From contig NZ_FNWW01000004.1 in NCBI RefSeq assembly GCF_900108515.1, forward strand, positions 248,001 to 312,000: DNA of 64,000 nucleotides, given 5' to 3'. This stretch comes from Halobacillus karajensis (lineage in GTDB: Bacteria > Bacillota > Bacilli > Bacillales > Halobacillaceae). Each line of letters starts with the position of its first letter. Within the stretch, counting starts at the first letter, position 1. Positions 63,825 through 64,000 of the stretch are shown here, in pieces. Made by a program: the position numbers and the translations under genes. The notes beneath the pieces were generated by a model that saw nothing but the letters and a program-made list of their open reading frames with translations, had not been told where the DNA came from and ran no database searches.

Positions 63825-64000
63825 ATATATAACGTTTATTCTCTTCTTTTTTGAGCCAATGCCTTATGCCTTTACCTGCATGTGGCTCATCACTAAAACG
63901 GGGAATGATATGCATATGTGCATGAAAGATATGTTGGCCACCCGTTTCATAACAATTATACCCAATGTTATAGCCATCCGGTTGAAGTGTTTCATCCAGC
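63823..64000 (-). CDS. HIT-family protein, C-terminal part
   Basis: Partial minus-strand gene running off the right edge; about 58 codons are visible. The histidine triad HAHMHIIPRF is intact (catalytic His of the HIT superfamily), preceded by NIGYNCYETGGQHIFH. Such proteins hydrolyse nucleoside phosphoramidates or related adenylates. Start and N-terminus are outside the window. Confidence 0.85.
   Translation of the reverse strand, partial: LDETLQPDGYNIGYNCYETGGQHIFHAHMHIIPRFSDEPHAGKGIRHWLKKEENKRYI

Overview
The window comes from an endospore-forming, low-GC Gram-positive rod of the Bacillaceae. The evidence is the set of sporulation genes (spoIIA operon, spoVA operon, spoIVA, spmAB, sleB-ypeB, cotJABC, spoVIF), TRAP (mtrB), bacillithiol-disulfide reductase, the ResABCDE cytochrome c/redox module, and gene order that follows the Bacillus subtilis chromosome between aroF(C) and dacF for almost the whole length. 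I suspect a halotolerant relative such as Halobacillus, Pontibacillus or Virgibacillus, but no single gene proves the genus. I saw no rRNA, tRNA, IS element, prophage or CRISPR array.

Layout, left to right; most genes are on the minus strand. 0-4.7 kb: hisC, aroH, aroB, aroC and cheR, with the trp genes absent between aroH and hisC. 4.8-8.7 kb: ndk, the menaquinone genes hepT-menG-hepS, mtrB and HU. 9.2-20.4 kb: spoIVA, yphF, yphE, spoVIF, gpsA, der, a three-gene spore-former operon (YphA, YIEGIA protein, small capping subunit), fni, S1-like ypfD, plsC and cmk. 20.9-24 kb: ypeB-sleB and prsW. 24-29.6 kb: ansA (+), ypdA, gudB, ddl and mecB. 29.8-37.6 kb: a B12-domain MerR regulator, ypbG, a CBS-ACT protein, cotJABC (+), a YpbE-like protein, ypbD, recQ, ypbB and fer (+). 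37.6-41.5 kb: an XRE regulator, rsiX-sigX, then a cobalamin-riboswitch-controlled pair (lipoprotein and ECF S component). 41.5-48.5 kb: resE, D, C, B, A and rluB. 48.6-52.3 kb: spmB, spmA, dacB, scpB, scpA. 52.7-56.2 kb: DUF309 gene (+), ribT, a tiny membrane ORF, an M50 peptidase, ppiB, lysA. 56.3-63.7 kb: spoVAF, EB, D, C, B, A, sigF, spoIIAB, spoIIAA, dacF. The window ends inside a HIT-family gene.

How the genes work together: spoIIAA/AB/sigF is the forespore switch, spoVA moves dipicolinate, spoIVA is the coat base, and dacB/spmAB and sleB/ypeB set cortex structure and its later hydrolysis. hepS/menG/hepT make menaquinone for the respiratory chain that resABC and resDE help build and control. 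The most interesting accessory piece is the vitamin B12 module between resE and sigX: a complete riboswitch with its own terminator in front of a transcobalamin-like lipoprotein and an ECF substrate-binding subunit. A second cobalamin-linked gene, a CarH-like MerR regulator with an altered photochemical motif, lies about 10 kb away.

Several starts were moved from the first ATG to TTG, GTG or internal ATG codons because a strong Shine-Dalgarno site and family length agree (ndk, hbs, spoIVA, sigX, fer, spoVAA, spoVAC, spoVAD, spoIIAA and others). Family comparisons are from memory; no database search was run.
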